This document shows, in pieces, positions 48,462 through 58,165 of a stretch of 64,000 nt of DNA. The notes beneath the pieces were generated by a model, which saw only the letters and a program-made list of their open reading frames with translations, ran no database searches and was not told where the DNA came from. Origin of the DNA: Marinactinospora thermotolerans DSM 45154 (lineage in GTDB: Bacteria; Actinomycetota; Actinomycetes; Streptosporangiales; Streptosporangiaceae); NCBI RefSeq assembly GCF_900167435.1, contig NZ_FUWS01000003.1, positions 1 to 64,000 on the forward strand, given 5' to 3'. Each line of letters begins with the position of its first letter. Position 1 is the first letter of the stretch. Both the position numbers and the translations under genes were made by a program.

Positions 48462-48890
48462 ATGGGAACCTCCGCCTCCTCGGCTGCCGCGCCGGCGGTC
48501 ATCGACGCCCTCGCCTGGGTCCACGTGCGGGAGGGCAGGGTGCTCAAGGTACGTTCCACCGGCAAGGACGCCTACTATCTCCCGGGCGGCAAGCGTGAGC
48601 CCGGCGAGAGCGACGCCGAGGCGCTGCTCCGCGAGGTCGAGGAGGAGCTGTCGGTCCGGTTGCGGCCCGAGACGCTGGAACCGTTCGCGGTGATCGACGC
48701 CGAGGCGCACGGCCACGCCCCGGGCACCCGGGTCCGGCTGACCTGCTACACCGCCGAGCACGACGGCGAGCCCGTTCCCAGCAGGGAGATCGAGGAGATC
48801 GCCTGGCTCGGCCTCGACGACGCCGCGCGGTGTGCCCCGGCCGGGCGGCGGGTCCTGGAACGGCTGCACGAACGCGGCCTGATCGGCTGA
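48462..48890 (+). CDS. Nudix hydrolase
   Basis: The 142-residue protein has one complete Nudix box, GGKREPGESDAEALLREVEE followed by ELSV (G-x5-E-x7-REVxEE). It hydrolyses a nucleoside diphosphate linked to another moiety, with magnesium bound by the box glutamates. The substrate cannot be predicted. It follows R2lox by 48 bases on the same strand, so they may be co-transcribed. Confidence 0.9.
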   Translation: MGTSASSAAAPAVIDALAWVHVREGRVLKVRSTGKDAYYLPGGKREPGESDAEALLREVEEELSVRLRPETLEPFAVIDAEAHGHAPGTRVRLTCYTAEHDGEPVPSREIEEIAWLGLDDAARCAPAGRRVLERLHERGLIG

Positions 48891-48941
48891 CGGCCGGCCC
48901 GCGCCGCGGCAGCGGGCGCGGACCGGCGGCACGGCACCGGA

Positions 48942-49634
48942 TCAGTCGAGGAAGCTCACCCGGGAGTCGTCGAGGTCGTAACGGGCCGCGACGACCCGGA
49001 GGGACCCGTCGGCGACGTGCCCGGCGAGCTCGGGATCGGCGCGCAGCAGTCCGGCGATGTGCCGCGCGTTGGCGCTGACACCGGCGTCGACCGGGTCGTC
49101 GCCCCCGGGAGTCGCCTCGATCACCGGCAGGATCTGTTCGACGAGGTAGCCGACATGCCCACCGGGGACCTGCCCGGTCTCGTGGGCGTCGACCGCGGCG
49201 GCCACGGCGCCGCAGGAGGCGTGGCCGAGCACCACGATCAGGGGCACGTGCAGGTGCTCGACGCCGTAGACGATGCTGCCGAGGACGGACTCGTCGAGGA
49301 CCTGCCCGGCGGAACGGACGGTGAAGAGGTCGCCCAGCCCCCGGTCGAAGACCAGCTCCGGGGGGACCCGGGAGTCGGCGCAGCCGAGAATGATCGCGAA
49401 GGGCTGCTGGCCGGCGACCAGCTCGGAGCGCCGGGCCGCGCCCTCGTGGGGGTGGCGCTGCTCCCCACGCTGCCAGCGCAGGTTGCCCTTCTTCAGCAGG
49501 TCGAGGGCTGAGGTGGCATCGACGGCCGCCCCCTCTGGCAGCGGCGCGGCGAGGGCCGTTGCCGAGCCCGCCAGGAGCGCTCCCGCTCCCGCGACGAACG
49601 AAGCGCCTAAAGCGGTCCGACGTGACATCACCAT
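48942..49634 (-). CDS. Exported beta-class carbonic anhydrase with a TAT signal
   Basis: The 230-residue protein begins MVMSRRTALG with a twin-arginine and a hydrophobic stretch ending ATALA, so it is probably exported folded via TAT. The zinc ligands are C85, H138, C141, with D87-R89 (CADSR) as the catalytic dyad. It interconverts CO2 and bicarbonate outside the membrane. A longer in-frame start exists but the ATG at 49634 has GGGGAAA before it. The 5' region (49640-49800) is unusually A/T-rich, suggesting a strong or special promoter. Confidence 0.87.
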   Translation of the reverse strand: MVMSRRTALGASFVAGAGALLAGSATALAAPLPEGAAVDATSALDLLKKGNLRWQRGEQRHPHEGAARRSELVAGQQPFAIILGCADSRVPPELVFDRGLGDLFTVRSAGQVLDESVLGSIVYGVEHLHVPLIVVLGHASCGAVAAAVDAHETGQVPGGHVGYLVEQILPVIEATPGGDDPVDAGVSANARHIAGLLRADPELAGHVADGSLRVVAARYDLDDSRVSFLD

Positions 49635-49669
49635 GCGGTTTCCCCGTTCTCTGACATGTGACATTTCGC

Positions 49670-49790
49670 CACGAAACTCAAAAAACGGGGAAATATTAGT
49701 CTTGAGAACTTGAAAAATGAATGGGATTTTTTGCGAGAAAAGTACTCCTATCGCACCATCTATATACTTTTGTCGCTTTTCCGGGGGTCG
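49670..49790 (-). promoter_or_regulatory. A/T-rich island with probable promoter of the carbonic anhydrase gene
   Basis: About 120 bases are clearly A/T-rich in a ~70% GC window. On the minus strand TAATAT (49693-49698 reversed) is a good minus-10, about 60 bases before the ATG at 49634. It also contains several runs of six A or T. The rightmost open frame starting here has no supporting evidence. Confidence 0.5.
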
Positions 49791-49800
49791 GGCGGCCACT

Positions 49801-50814
49801 TCAGGCCAGAGCCGCGACCCGGGCCAGGCGCCGGTAGGAATCGAGCATCTCCTCCCGGTCGAACGTGCTGGTGGTCACCAACAGCTCGTCGGCGCCCGTA
49901 CGCTCGACCAGCCCCTCCAGCGCCTGAGCCACCTCCTCGCCCGTCCCGTGGACGTGGCCCCGCATCGCGGCGTCGAACCGCTCCCGCTCCTGCCGGGACA
50001 TCACGCGCCCCTCGATCTCCTCCGCGGGCTCCAGCGGAGGAAAGACGCCATGGACCCTTGCGTGGGCGTTCGCCCACGCCTCCGGCACCAACAGCGACCG
50101 GGCGCGCTCGGCGCTCTCGGCGACCGCGACGTTGCCCGACACCACCACGTAAGGGGCCTGGGACCACACCGAAGGGCGGAACCGCTCCCGGTAGCGGGCG
50201 ATCAGATCGACCATCCGCCCCTCCCCTCCCACCGGGGCGACCACCAAGGGCAGTCCCAGACCCGCCGCGACCAGCGCGCCCTCACCGGTGGCCAACAGGA
50301 AGGGCGCCGGCCTCAGCCCCTCCCCCGGATAGGCCCGCACCCCCGAAGGGCGGGACGGGTCACCGGTGAAATAGCCGAGCAGCTCGGCCAGGCGCTCGGA
50401 GAAGTCGGCGGTCGCGTCCATGCCGGTGCCCAGGGCCCGTCTGATGGCCCCGGTGAAGGCGAGGGAACGCCCCACCCCCATGTCGATACGCCCCGGGTGC
50501 AGCGCCTGGAGCACGCCGAACTGCTCGGCCACCACGAGCGGCCGGTGGTTGGGAAGCATCACTCCCCCCGTCCCCACCCGGATACGCGAGGTGGCCGCGG
50601 CGACCGCCGCGGCGAGGACCGTGGGCGCGGGACCGGCCAGCCCGGGGACCCCGTGATGCTCGGAGACCCAGAAACGGTGGTAGCCCAGCTCCTCCACCCG
50701 CCGAGCGAAACGCACCGTCTCCCGGACCGCTTCGGCGGGTTCCCGGCCCCGGCGGACACTGGATCGGTCGAGGACGGACAGGGGGATCGAACGCAGTCGT
50801 CGTGAGGTCGCCAC
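49801..50814 (-). CDS. LLM-class flavin-dependent oxidoreductase (luciferase-like)
   Basis: The 337-residue TIM-barrel protein belongs to the bacterial luciferase-like family: IPLSVLDRSSVRRG, WVSEHHGVPGLAGP, RIRVGTGGVMLPNHRPLVVA, RIDMGVGRSLAFTGAIRRAL. It would use FMN reduced by a separate reductase or F420. The start is taken as GTG at 50814; upstream frame has no family similarity. It is divergent from the Rpn-type gene at 50934. Confidence 0.85.
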   Translation of the reverse strand: MATSRRLRSIPLSVLDRSSVRRGREPAEAVRETVRFARRVEELGYHRFWVSEHHGVPGLAGPAPTVLAAAVAAATSRIRVGTGGVMLPNHRPLVVAEQFGVLQALHPGRIDMGVGRSLAFTGAIRRALGTGMDATADFSERLAELLGYFTGDPSRPSGVRAYPGEGLRPAPFLLATGEGALVAAGLGLPLVVAPVGGEGRMVDLIARYRERFRPSVWSQAPYVVVSGNVAVAESAERARSLLVPEAWANAHARVHGVFPPLEPAEEIEGRVMSRQERERFDAAMRGHVHGTGEEVAQALEGLVERTGADELLVTTSTFDREEMLDSYRRLARVAALA

Positions 50815-50933
50815 GTCGTTGCCAACACCACGGAACACCGGGAATTCCAGCCGTGGGGGAAACTTCCGGCATCGGACCACCGATCGCCCCGATCCACAGT
50901 GACACGGCCGATACCTTCGGTAACTTCGCGACC

Positions 50934-51767
50934 GTGCCCACACGAGATCACGAGATCCTGATCCAGATGTTCCGCAACGCCCCCTCCCTGGCTCCGGCGC
51001 TGCTGAACGAGGCCCTCGGGATGAGGATCCCCGACCATTCCGAGTCCAGGGTCGAGCCGGGAGACCTCACCGACTGCGAACCCACCGAATACCGCGCCGA
51101 CGCGGTGGTCACGCTGCGCTCCGACGGCCCGGTGCTGGCCGTGGTCGTGGAGATCCAACGCGGACGCGACCCCGGCAAGAGGCTGACCTGGCCCGTCTAC
51201 CTGGCCACGGTCCGCGCCCGGTTGAACTGTCCCGCCGTGCTGCTGGTGCTGTGCCCCGACGAGTCGACCGCGACCTGGTGCGGCTCCCCCATCGACATGG
51301 GGCATCCGGGTTGGGTCCTGACCCCCCTGGCCGTCGGCCCGGACACGATTCCGGCTCTCACCGATCCGGAGCGCGCGGTCCGCTCACCCGAGCTGGCCGT
51401 GCTGTCGGCCCTCGCCCACGGTGAGGACCCCCGGGTGCTCGACGCGCTCGAACACTCGCTGCGATCGATCGATGACGCACGGATGCGGCTCTACACTGAC
51501 TATGTGCTCGCGGCGCTTCCCGAGACCGCCCGGAAGTACCTGGAGGAACTGATGGCAACGGGAACCTACGAATACCAGAGCGACTTCGCCCGCAAGTACG
51601 TGGCCGAGGGGAAGGCCGAGAGCGTCCTGGCCGTGCTCTCCGCACGCGACATCCCCGTCACCGACGAGGCTCGCCAGCGCATCACCACCTGCACCGACCT
51701 CGACCTCCTCGACACCTGGCTCCGCCGCGCCGCCACCGCCCACACCACCCACGACATCTTCGGCTGA
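50934..51767 (+). CDS. Rpn/PDDEXK-type nuclease-like protein
   Basis: The 277-residue protein (GTG start at 50934) begins PTRDHEILIQMFRNAPSLAP and has the PD-(D/E)XK core: D56 in EYRADAVVTL and E73-I-Q75 in VVVEIQRGRDPGKRL. In Rpn/YhgA-like proteins these are the active-site D and E-x-Q. The C-terminus (~190-277) has helices with LEELMATGTYEYQSDFARKY. The family is widely repeated in actinomycete genomes. Rpn proteins of E. coli are DNA nucleases that promote recombination; activity here is inferred. Confidence 0.75.
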   Translation: MPTRDHEILIQMFRNAPSLAPALLNEALGMRIPDHSESRVEPGDLTDCEPTEYRADAVVTLRSDGPVLAVVVEIQRGRDPGKRLTWPVYLATVRARLNCPAVLLVLCPDESTATWCGSPIDMGHPGWVLTPLAVGPDTIPALTDPERAVRSPELAVLSALAHGEDPRVLDALEHSLRSIDDARMRLYTDYVLAALPETARKYLEELMATGTYEYQSDFARKYVAEGKAESVLAVLSARDIPVTDEARQRITTCTDLDLLDTWLRRAATAHTTHDIFG

Positions 51768-51795
51768 GGACGCCCCGGCGGCCGCATGATCGCGA

Positions 51796-51825
51796 AAGGG
51801 CGGCCCCCGTGCGGGGACCGCCCTT
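51796..51825. terminator. Terminator between Rpn-type and groEL genes
   Basis: AAGGGCGGCCCCCG (51796-51809 region) and CGGGGACCGCCCTT (51812-51825) pair almost completely around a tiny loop. Convergent neighbours make it bidirectional. Confidence 0.8.
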
Positions 51826-51847
51826 CTCGACGTGGGAGCGAACGGAC

Positions 51848-53665
<1,818 letters not shown>

Positions 53666-53774
53666 CGCCTTCGCCAGGAATTCGCCCCCCTCTTACCAGC
53701 AGGTCAGGGGAGGAAACGGAACCGGCCCGCCCCGCCGGACGGGCGGGAACGGGCCGGGAACGGACAGGCGACGC

Positions 53775-54053
53775 TCAGCAGCCGCCGGCCACCGCGGGGA
53801 TGACCGACACCTGGCTGCCCGCGGGCGTGGCGGTGTCGAGCCCTTCGGCGAACCGGACGTCCTCGTCACCCACGTAGACGTTGACGAAGCGGCGGATCTT
53901 GCCCTGGTCGTCGAGAATGCGCGCCCGGATGCCGGGGTGGTTCGCCTCAAGGTCGTCGAGGACCTCCCTGAGGGTGCTCCCCTCGGCGGTGACCTCGGCC
54001 GCGTCCTTGGTGTAGGTGCGCAGGATGGTGGGCACGCGAACGCTGACGCTCAT
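53775..54053 (-). CDS. ThiS/MoaD-family sulfur carrier ending in Gly-Gly-Cys (CysO-like)
   Basis: The 92-residue beta-grasp protein closely resembles mycobacterial CysO: VPTILRTYT, EVLDDLEANHPGI, FVNVYVGDEDVRF, and the end VIPAVAGG. Carriers of this type are adenylated and sulfurated at the terminal glycine and hand sulfur to an amino-acid synthase. Here one more codon, TGC (53778-53780), adds C92 after the Gly-Gly, so the encoded tail must be cut before activation, as with QbsE-type proteins. It follows the threonine-synthase-like gene by 70 bases on the same strand, in the SAM-riboswitch operon. No JAMM peptidase or activating enzyme gene is in the window. Confidence 0.88.
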   Translation of the reverse strand: MSVSVRVPTILRTYTKDAAEVTAEGSTLREVLDDLEANHPGIRARILDDQGKIRRFVNVYVGDEDVRFAEGLDTATPAGSQVSVIPAVAGGC

Positions 54054-54123
54054 CTTCGGGATGTACTCCTCGTGCTGGCCGGAGCGATCCGGCGGTCTGG
54101 GTGGGACGGCGGACGGACCCGGC

Positions 54124-55392
54124 CTACAGCAGGCCGGCCTCCTTGAACGCGCGCAGGGAGGGCGGGATGGTGGCGGTGACGCCGGTGCCGCTCACCGCGT
54201 TGAGCGTCTTGAGGCCGTCACCGGTGTTGAGGACGACGGTCTCGGCGTCGGGGTCGATGTCCCCTTGGGCGACCAGCTTGCGCAGCACACCGGTGGTGAC
54301 CCCGCCGGCGGTCTCGGCGAAGACGCCCTCGGTGCGGGCGAGCAGGCGGATCGAGTCGACGATCTCGTCGTCGTCGACGTGCGCCACCGCGCCGCCCGTA
54401 CGCCGGCAGATGTCCAGCACGTAGGGGCCGTCCGCCGGGTTGCCGATGGCCAGGGACTTGGCGATGGTGTCGGGCTTGACCGGCTGGATGACGTCGTGGC
54501 CGTCCTCCCAGGCCCGCGCCACCGGTGAGCAGCCCGTGGCCTGCGCCCCGAACACCTTGTAGGGCCTGTCCTCGACCAGGCCGAGCGCGATCAGCTCCCG
54601 GAAGCCCTTGTCGATCTTGGTGAGCTGGGAGCCCGAGGCGATCGGGACGACGATCTGGTCGGGAAGCCGCCAGCCGAGCTGCTCGGCGATCTCGTAGGCC
54701 AGCGTCTTGGAGCCCTCGCCGTAGTAGGGCCGCAGGTTGACGTTGACGAAACCCCAGTCCTCACCCGCCGGGTCGCCGATGAGCTCGGAGCAGAAGCGGT
54801 TGACGTCGTCGTAGTTGCCGTCGATGGCGACGACCCGGCCACCGTAGACGGCGGCCATGACGACCTTGGCCTCTTCGAGGCCGGCCGGGATGAACACGCA
54901 CGAACGGAACCCGGCGCGGGCCGCCGCCGCCCCCACCGCGCCGGCCAGGTTGCCGGTGGAGGAGCAGGACAGCGTCGTGAACCCGAAGTTGCGCGCCGCC
55001 TCGACGGCCATGGCGACGACGCGGTCCTTGAAGGAGTGGGTGGGGTTGGCCGAGTCGTCCTTGACGTGCAGCGAGCGCAGCCCGAGTTCGGCGGCGAGGC
55101 GGTCGGCGCGCACCAGCGGGGTCAGGCCCGGGTTCATGTTCGGGAGTTCGCGGACGTTGGCCGGGACCGGCAGCAGGCCCGCGTAGCGCCAGATGTTGTT
55201 GGGGCCGCGCTCGATGGACTCGCGGGTGATGTCGCCGAACTCGTAGGCCACCTCAAGAGGGCCGAAACAGAACTCGCAGGCGAAGCGCGGGCCGAGGTCG
55301 TAGCGCTCACCGCACTCGCGGCAGGAGAGCGCGACGGCGGGGCCGAAGGCGGCGGAGGTGGGCGTGCTGGGTTCCGTGGCGGTTACCGCCAT
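54124..55392 (-). CDS. thrC: Threonine-synthase-like PLP enzyme under a SAM riboswitch
   Basis: The 422-residue protein is a fold-type II PLP enzyme annotated as threonine synthase. K122 in NPTHSFKDR is the PLP lysine; SCSSTGNLAGAVGAA is the phosphate loop; VVPIASGSQLTKIDKGF is also conserved. An N-terminal zinc-ribbon-like part has C24, C27, C39 and C42. True threonine synthase converts O-phosphohomoserine to threonine. The SAM-I riboswitch upstream and the CysO-like carrier downstream suggest methionine synthesis instead: displacement of phosphate by a carrier-bound sulfur to give homocysteine. If another thrC lies beside hom and thrB elsewhere in the genome, that supports this reading. Confidence 0.85.
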   Translation of the reverse strand: MAVTATEPSTPTSAAFGPAVALSCRECGERYDLGPRFACEFCFGPLEVAYEFGDITRESIERGPNNIWRYAGLLPVPANVRELPNMNPGLTPLVRADRLAAELGLRSLHVKDDSANPTHSFKDRVVAMAVEAARNFGFTTLSCSSTGNLAGAVGAAAARAGFRSCVFIPAGLEEAKVVMAAVYGGRVVAIDGNYDDVNRFCSELIGDPAGEDWGFVNVNLRPYYGEGSKTLAYEIAEQLGWRLPDQIVVPIASGSQLTKIDKGFRELIALGLVEDRPYKVFGAQATGCSPVARAWEDGHDVIQPVKPDTIAKSLAIGNPADGPYVLDICRRTGGAVAHVDDDEIVDSIRLLARTEGVFAETAGGVTTGVLRKLVAQGDIDPDAETVVLNTGDGLKTLNAVSGTGVTATIPPSLRAFKEAGLL

Positions 55393-55406
55393 GCGAGGCG
55401 TCTCCC

Positions 55407-55544
55407 CTCATCTTTACCCGTGGACCACTTTGGTCCCGGGCCGGAGTTGGCACCTGTCCCGGCCGCCTCGCACCTGACGAGCAACGTGTACCGAGATGGT
55501 TGCCGGGGCTTCGTAGGGCCGGTCCCTCCACCCCTCTGGATGAG
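55407..55544 (-). promoter_or_regulatory. SAM-I (S-box) riboswitch upstream of the threonine-synthase-like gene
   Basis: On the minus strand the P1 arms are CTCATC (starting at 55544) and GATGAG (ending at 55407). Between them lie all conserved blocks: CAGAGGGGTGGAGGGACC, GGCCCTACGAAGCCCCGGCA (then ACC), AGGTGCCAACTCC and GGTAAAGATGAG. The start codon is 12-15 bases after P1 and GGGGAGA (the ribosome site) touches P1, so control is probably at translation. SAM binding should switch the thrC-like/moaD operon off. This also makes the start codon at 55392 certain. Confidence 0.96.
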
Positions 55545-55860
55545 CAATATGAAGTTGTCGGGAAAAGCGGATTCCTGAATCCGTTGGTCACTGTAACCGA
55601 CCGCCTCGCGGTTTTTCCAGCCGGGTCCGGGAGTTCCCCCGGCCCCCGAAACCGGAGGTGATCAACCGCCCCGGCGGGGCAGCAGATGGTAGGGGGGCCA
55701 CCCCACGTCCTGGCGGTGGGGCGAGCGGGGACGTGTTTGCGCCGCATCCGTCCGGGTGAGACTCACCACGTCACTACCGCATACCCCGCTCTGTCCCACT
55801 GCCCGATCCATGTAGTTAAGTAGGGGTTCCTTGCAATTCACGGGAGAGGTGGACGATCAG
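55545..55860. other. Divergent intergenic region (riboswitch promoter and otsA 5' region)
   Basis: No gene is supported. CATATT just before the riboswitch (minus strand, about 55546-55551) may be its minus-10. Around 55567-55580, GCGGATTC and GAATCCG form a small inverted repeat near the riboswitch promoter. GGGAGAG at 55842-55848 is the otsA ribosome site. Confidence 0.5.
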
Positions 55861-57300
55861 GTGGACAAGGCGCAGATCCTCGTCGCTTCCAACCGGGGTC
55901 CGGTTTCCTTCTCGGTCGACGATGACGGTTCCCTGAGGTTCCGTCGTGGCGGCGGTGGTCTCGTCTCCGGGCTGAGCTCGGTCGCCGGGGACGCCGACAC
56001 CCTGTGGGTGTGCGCCGCGCTCTCCGACGCCGACCGCAAGGCGGTCTCGGAGTCTCCCGAGGGCCGCATCGACCAGGCCGGCTTCGATCTCGGCGGTGCC
56101 CGGGTGCGGATGATCGACATCCCGGCCGCCACGTTCGCCAACGCCTACAACTCGGTCGCCAACTCGACGCTGTGGTTCGTCCACCACATGCTCTACGACA
56201 CCCCGAACAAGCCGCTGTTCGACGCCGGTTTCCGCACCGAGTGGGACGACTACCGCGCCTACAACGCGGCGTTCGCCGAGGCGCTGGTCACCGGCGCCGC
56301 CGACGGCGCCAAGGTCGCGGTCCAGGACTACCATCTGGCGCTCGTCCCCAGGATGATGCGCGGCCGCCGCCCCGACCTGCGTATCGCGCACTTCTCCCAC
56401 ACCCCCTGGGCCCCGCCCGAGTACTTCCGGATGCTGCCGGCCGACATCGGCCGGGAGCTCCTGGAGGGCATGCTGGGCGCCGACCACGTCGGTTTCCTCA
56501 GCCGGCGCTGGGCCGACGCCTTCCTGCGCTGCTGTGAGACGTTCCTGCGCGCCGACGTCAACTGGGACAACCGGACCGTGGACTGCGGTGGGCGGATCGT
56601 CCGGGTGGGCGTGCACGGGCTGGGCGCCGACGCCGAGGGGCTGCGCGCCCGGGCCGCGGCCGAGGACGTCGCCGAACGCCGCGCCGCCCTGCGGGAGATG
56701 GTCGGCGACCGCCGGCTGATCCTGCGCGTCGACCGCACGGAACTGTCCAAGAACATCGTCCGCGGCCTGGCCGCCTACCGTGAGCTGCTGGTGAAGCGGC
56801 CCGAGTGGCGCGAGCGCGTCACCCACCTCGCCTTCGCCTACCCCAGCCGGGGCGACGTCCCGGAGTACCGGGCCTACACCGAGAGCGTGCGCCGCCTCGC
56901 CGAGGAGATCAACGCGGAGTTCGGCACCGACGACTGGACGCCGGTCGTCTTGGAGGTCAACGACGACTACGCGCGTTCGCTGGCCTCCTACCAGATCGCC
57001 GACGTGCTGCTGGTCAACCCCATCCGCGACGGCATGAACCTGGTCGCCAAGGAGGGGCCGGTGCTGTCGCAGGAGGGCTGCGCGCTGGTGCTGTCCACGG
57101 AGGCCGGAGCGGCCGACGACCTGGGCCGTGACGCGATCCTGGTCAACCCCTACGACGTCAGCGAGACCGCCGAGGCGCTGCACACCGCGCTGTCGATGCC
57201 CGACGCCGAGCGCCGTGAGCGCTGCACCCGCCTGGCCGAGGCGGCCGTCGCGCTGCCGCCGCAGCGCTGGTTCGCCGACCAGCTGCGCGCCCTGGTCTGA
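55861..57300 (+). CDS. otsA: Trehalose-6-phosphate synthase
   Basis: The 479-residue GT20 enzyme makes trehalose 6-phosphate from UDP- (or GDP-) glucose and glucose 6-phosphate. LVASNRGPVSF, RRGGGGLVSGL (nucleotide loop), VQDYHLALVPRMM, SHTPWAPPEYFRMLP, RVDRTELSKNIVRGL and NPIRDGMNLVAKE are the conserved active-site stretches. GTG at 55861 is chosen; another GTG four codons earlier overlaps the ribosome site. Its phosphatase partner, otsB, lies 2 kb away beyond the clpP genes. Confidence 0.9.
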   Translation: MDKAQILVASNRGPVSFSVDDDGSLRFRRGGGGLVSGLSSVAGDADTLWVCAALSDADRKAVSESPEGRIDQAGFDLGGARVRMIDIPAATFANAYNSVANSTLWFVHHMLYDTPNKPLFDAGFRTEWDDYRAYNAAFAEALVTGAADGAKVAVQDYHLALVPRMMRGRRPDLRIAHFSHTPWAPPEYFRMLPADIGRELLEGMLGADHVGFLSRRWADAFLRCCETFLRADVNWDNRTVDCGGRIVRVGVHGLGADAEGLRARAAAEDVAERRAALREMVGDRRLILRVDRTELSKNIVRGLAAYRELLVKRPEWRERVTHLAFAYPSRGDVPEYRAYTESVRRLAEEINAEFGTDDWTPVVLEVNDDYARSLASYQIADVLLVNPIRDGMNLVAKEGPVLSQEGCALVLSTEAGAADDLGRDAILVNPYDVSETAEALHTALSMPDAERRERCTRLAEAAVALPPQRWFADQLRALV

Positions 57301-57307
57301 GAACACG

Positions 57308-57363
57308 ACGCGACGGCGGACGCCCGCGGCGGGACCTCCCGCCGCGGGCGTCCGCCGTCGCGT
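57308..57363 (+). terminator. Very strong terminator after otsA (26-base perfect stem)
   Basis: Arms 57308-57333 and 57338-57363 are exact reverse complements with a 4-base loop. It is the longest perfect stem I see in the window and separates otsA from the clpP operon. Confidence 0.9.
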
Positions 57364-57383
57364 TCGGGCGCCTCTCCTCCCCT

Positions 57384-57442
57384 CTGCCCTGAGCAGATCT
57401 CCGCAGGGCAGAAACGCTCGCCGGCGCCTTCCCCCAAGGCGC
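57384..57442. promoter_or_regulatory. Two palindromes upstream of the clpP operon
   Basis: CTGCCCTG (57384-57391) and CAGGGCAG (57404-57411) form one inverted repeat. GCGCCTT (57424-57430), five C, and AAGGCGC (57436-57442) form another. Both lie 70-130 bases before the first clpP gene. They may be sites for the PopR/ClgR-type regulator at 58807, but neither matches the ClgR consensus that I recall. Confidence 0.4.
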
Positions 57443-57511
57443 AGCCTGGAGGGGACCGGCCGGGAGCGGGCGAACGCGCCCGCCCACCGCGGCCGCGAGA
57501 AGGAGGAGATC

Positions 57512-58165
57512 ATGCTCGTGACACCCCCACGGCTCGCCGCGTCGGAGATCGGCGCGGCACCGTTCGACGACCACGTCGCCACCCGGCTCCTCCACGGCCG
57601 GATGGTGGTCCTGGGCACCCAGGTGGACGAGGCGAGCGCCAATCGCGTCTGCGCCCAGCTGCTGCTGCTCGCCGAGGAGGACCCACGGCGGGACATCGTC
57701 CTGTGCGTCAACAGTCCCGGCGGCTCGGTCCACGCCGGGATGGCCGTCTACGACACGATGCGCTTCATCCCCAACGACGTCGTGACGCTCGGGATGGGCA
57801 TCGCCGCCAGCATGGGGCAGTTCCTGCTGTGCGCGGGAACGCCGGGCAAGCGCTACGCCCTGCCCCACACTCGCGTGATGATGCACCAGCCCTCCGGCGG
57901 GCTGGGCGGCACCGCCGCCGACATCGCCGTCCAGGCCGAGAACCTCGCGCACACCAAGTCGACGATGCAGCGGCTCATCGCCGAGCACACCGGTCAACCG
58001 CTCGAACGGGTCGTGGCGGACCAGCGCCGCGACCGGTGGTTCACCGCCGAGGAGGCCAGGGACTACGGGTTCGTCGACCAGGTCGTGCGCAGCGCCGCGG
58101 AGCTGGGCGGCGACGCGGCCCGCCGGTTCGGGTTCAGCGCGGACGGGCGGGGGGCGCGGGCGTGA
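57512..58165 (+). CDS. clpP: ATP-dependent Clp protease proteolytic subunit (first of pair)
   Basis: The 217-residue serine protease has the complete triad S100 ([11 protein letters not shown]), H125 (MMHQPSGG) and D174 (DQRRDRWF), each offset by three from E. coli S97/H122/D171. It forms a barrel that degrades proteins fed by ClpX or ClpC. AAGGAGGAG stands seven bases before the ATG. The next clpP starts inside its stop codon (GTGA), so the two are translationally coupled and may form a mixed barrel. Confidence 0.93.
   Translation: MLVTPPRLAASEIGAAPFDDHVATRLLHGRMVVLGTQVDEASANRVCAQLLLLAEEDPRRDIVLCVNSPGGSVHAGMAVYDTMRFIPNDVVTLGMGIAASMGQFLLCAGTPGKRYALPHTRVMMHQPSGGLGGTAADIAVQAENLAHTKSTMQRLIAEHTGQPLERVVADQRRDRWFTAEEARDYGFVDQVVRSAAELGGDAARRFGFSADGRGARA

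Noticed and set aside
49710-50369. Plus-strand frame starting in the A/T-rich island with a plausible-looking N-terminus
   Set aside because: After about 25 residues it becomes a proline/arginine shadow of the luciferase-like gene; no ribosome site before its ATG.
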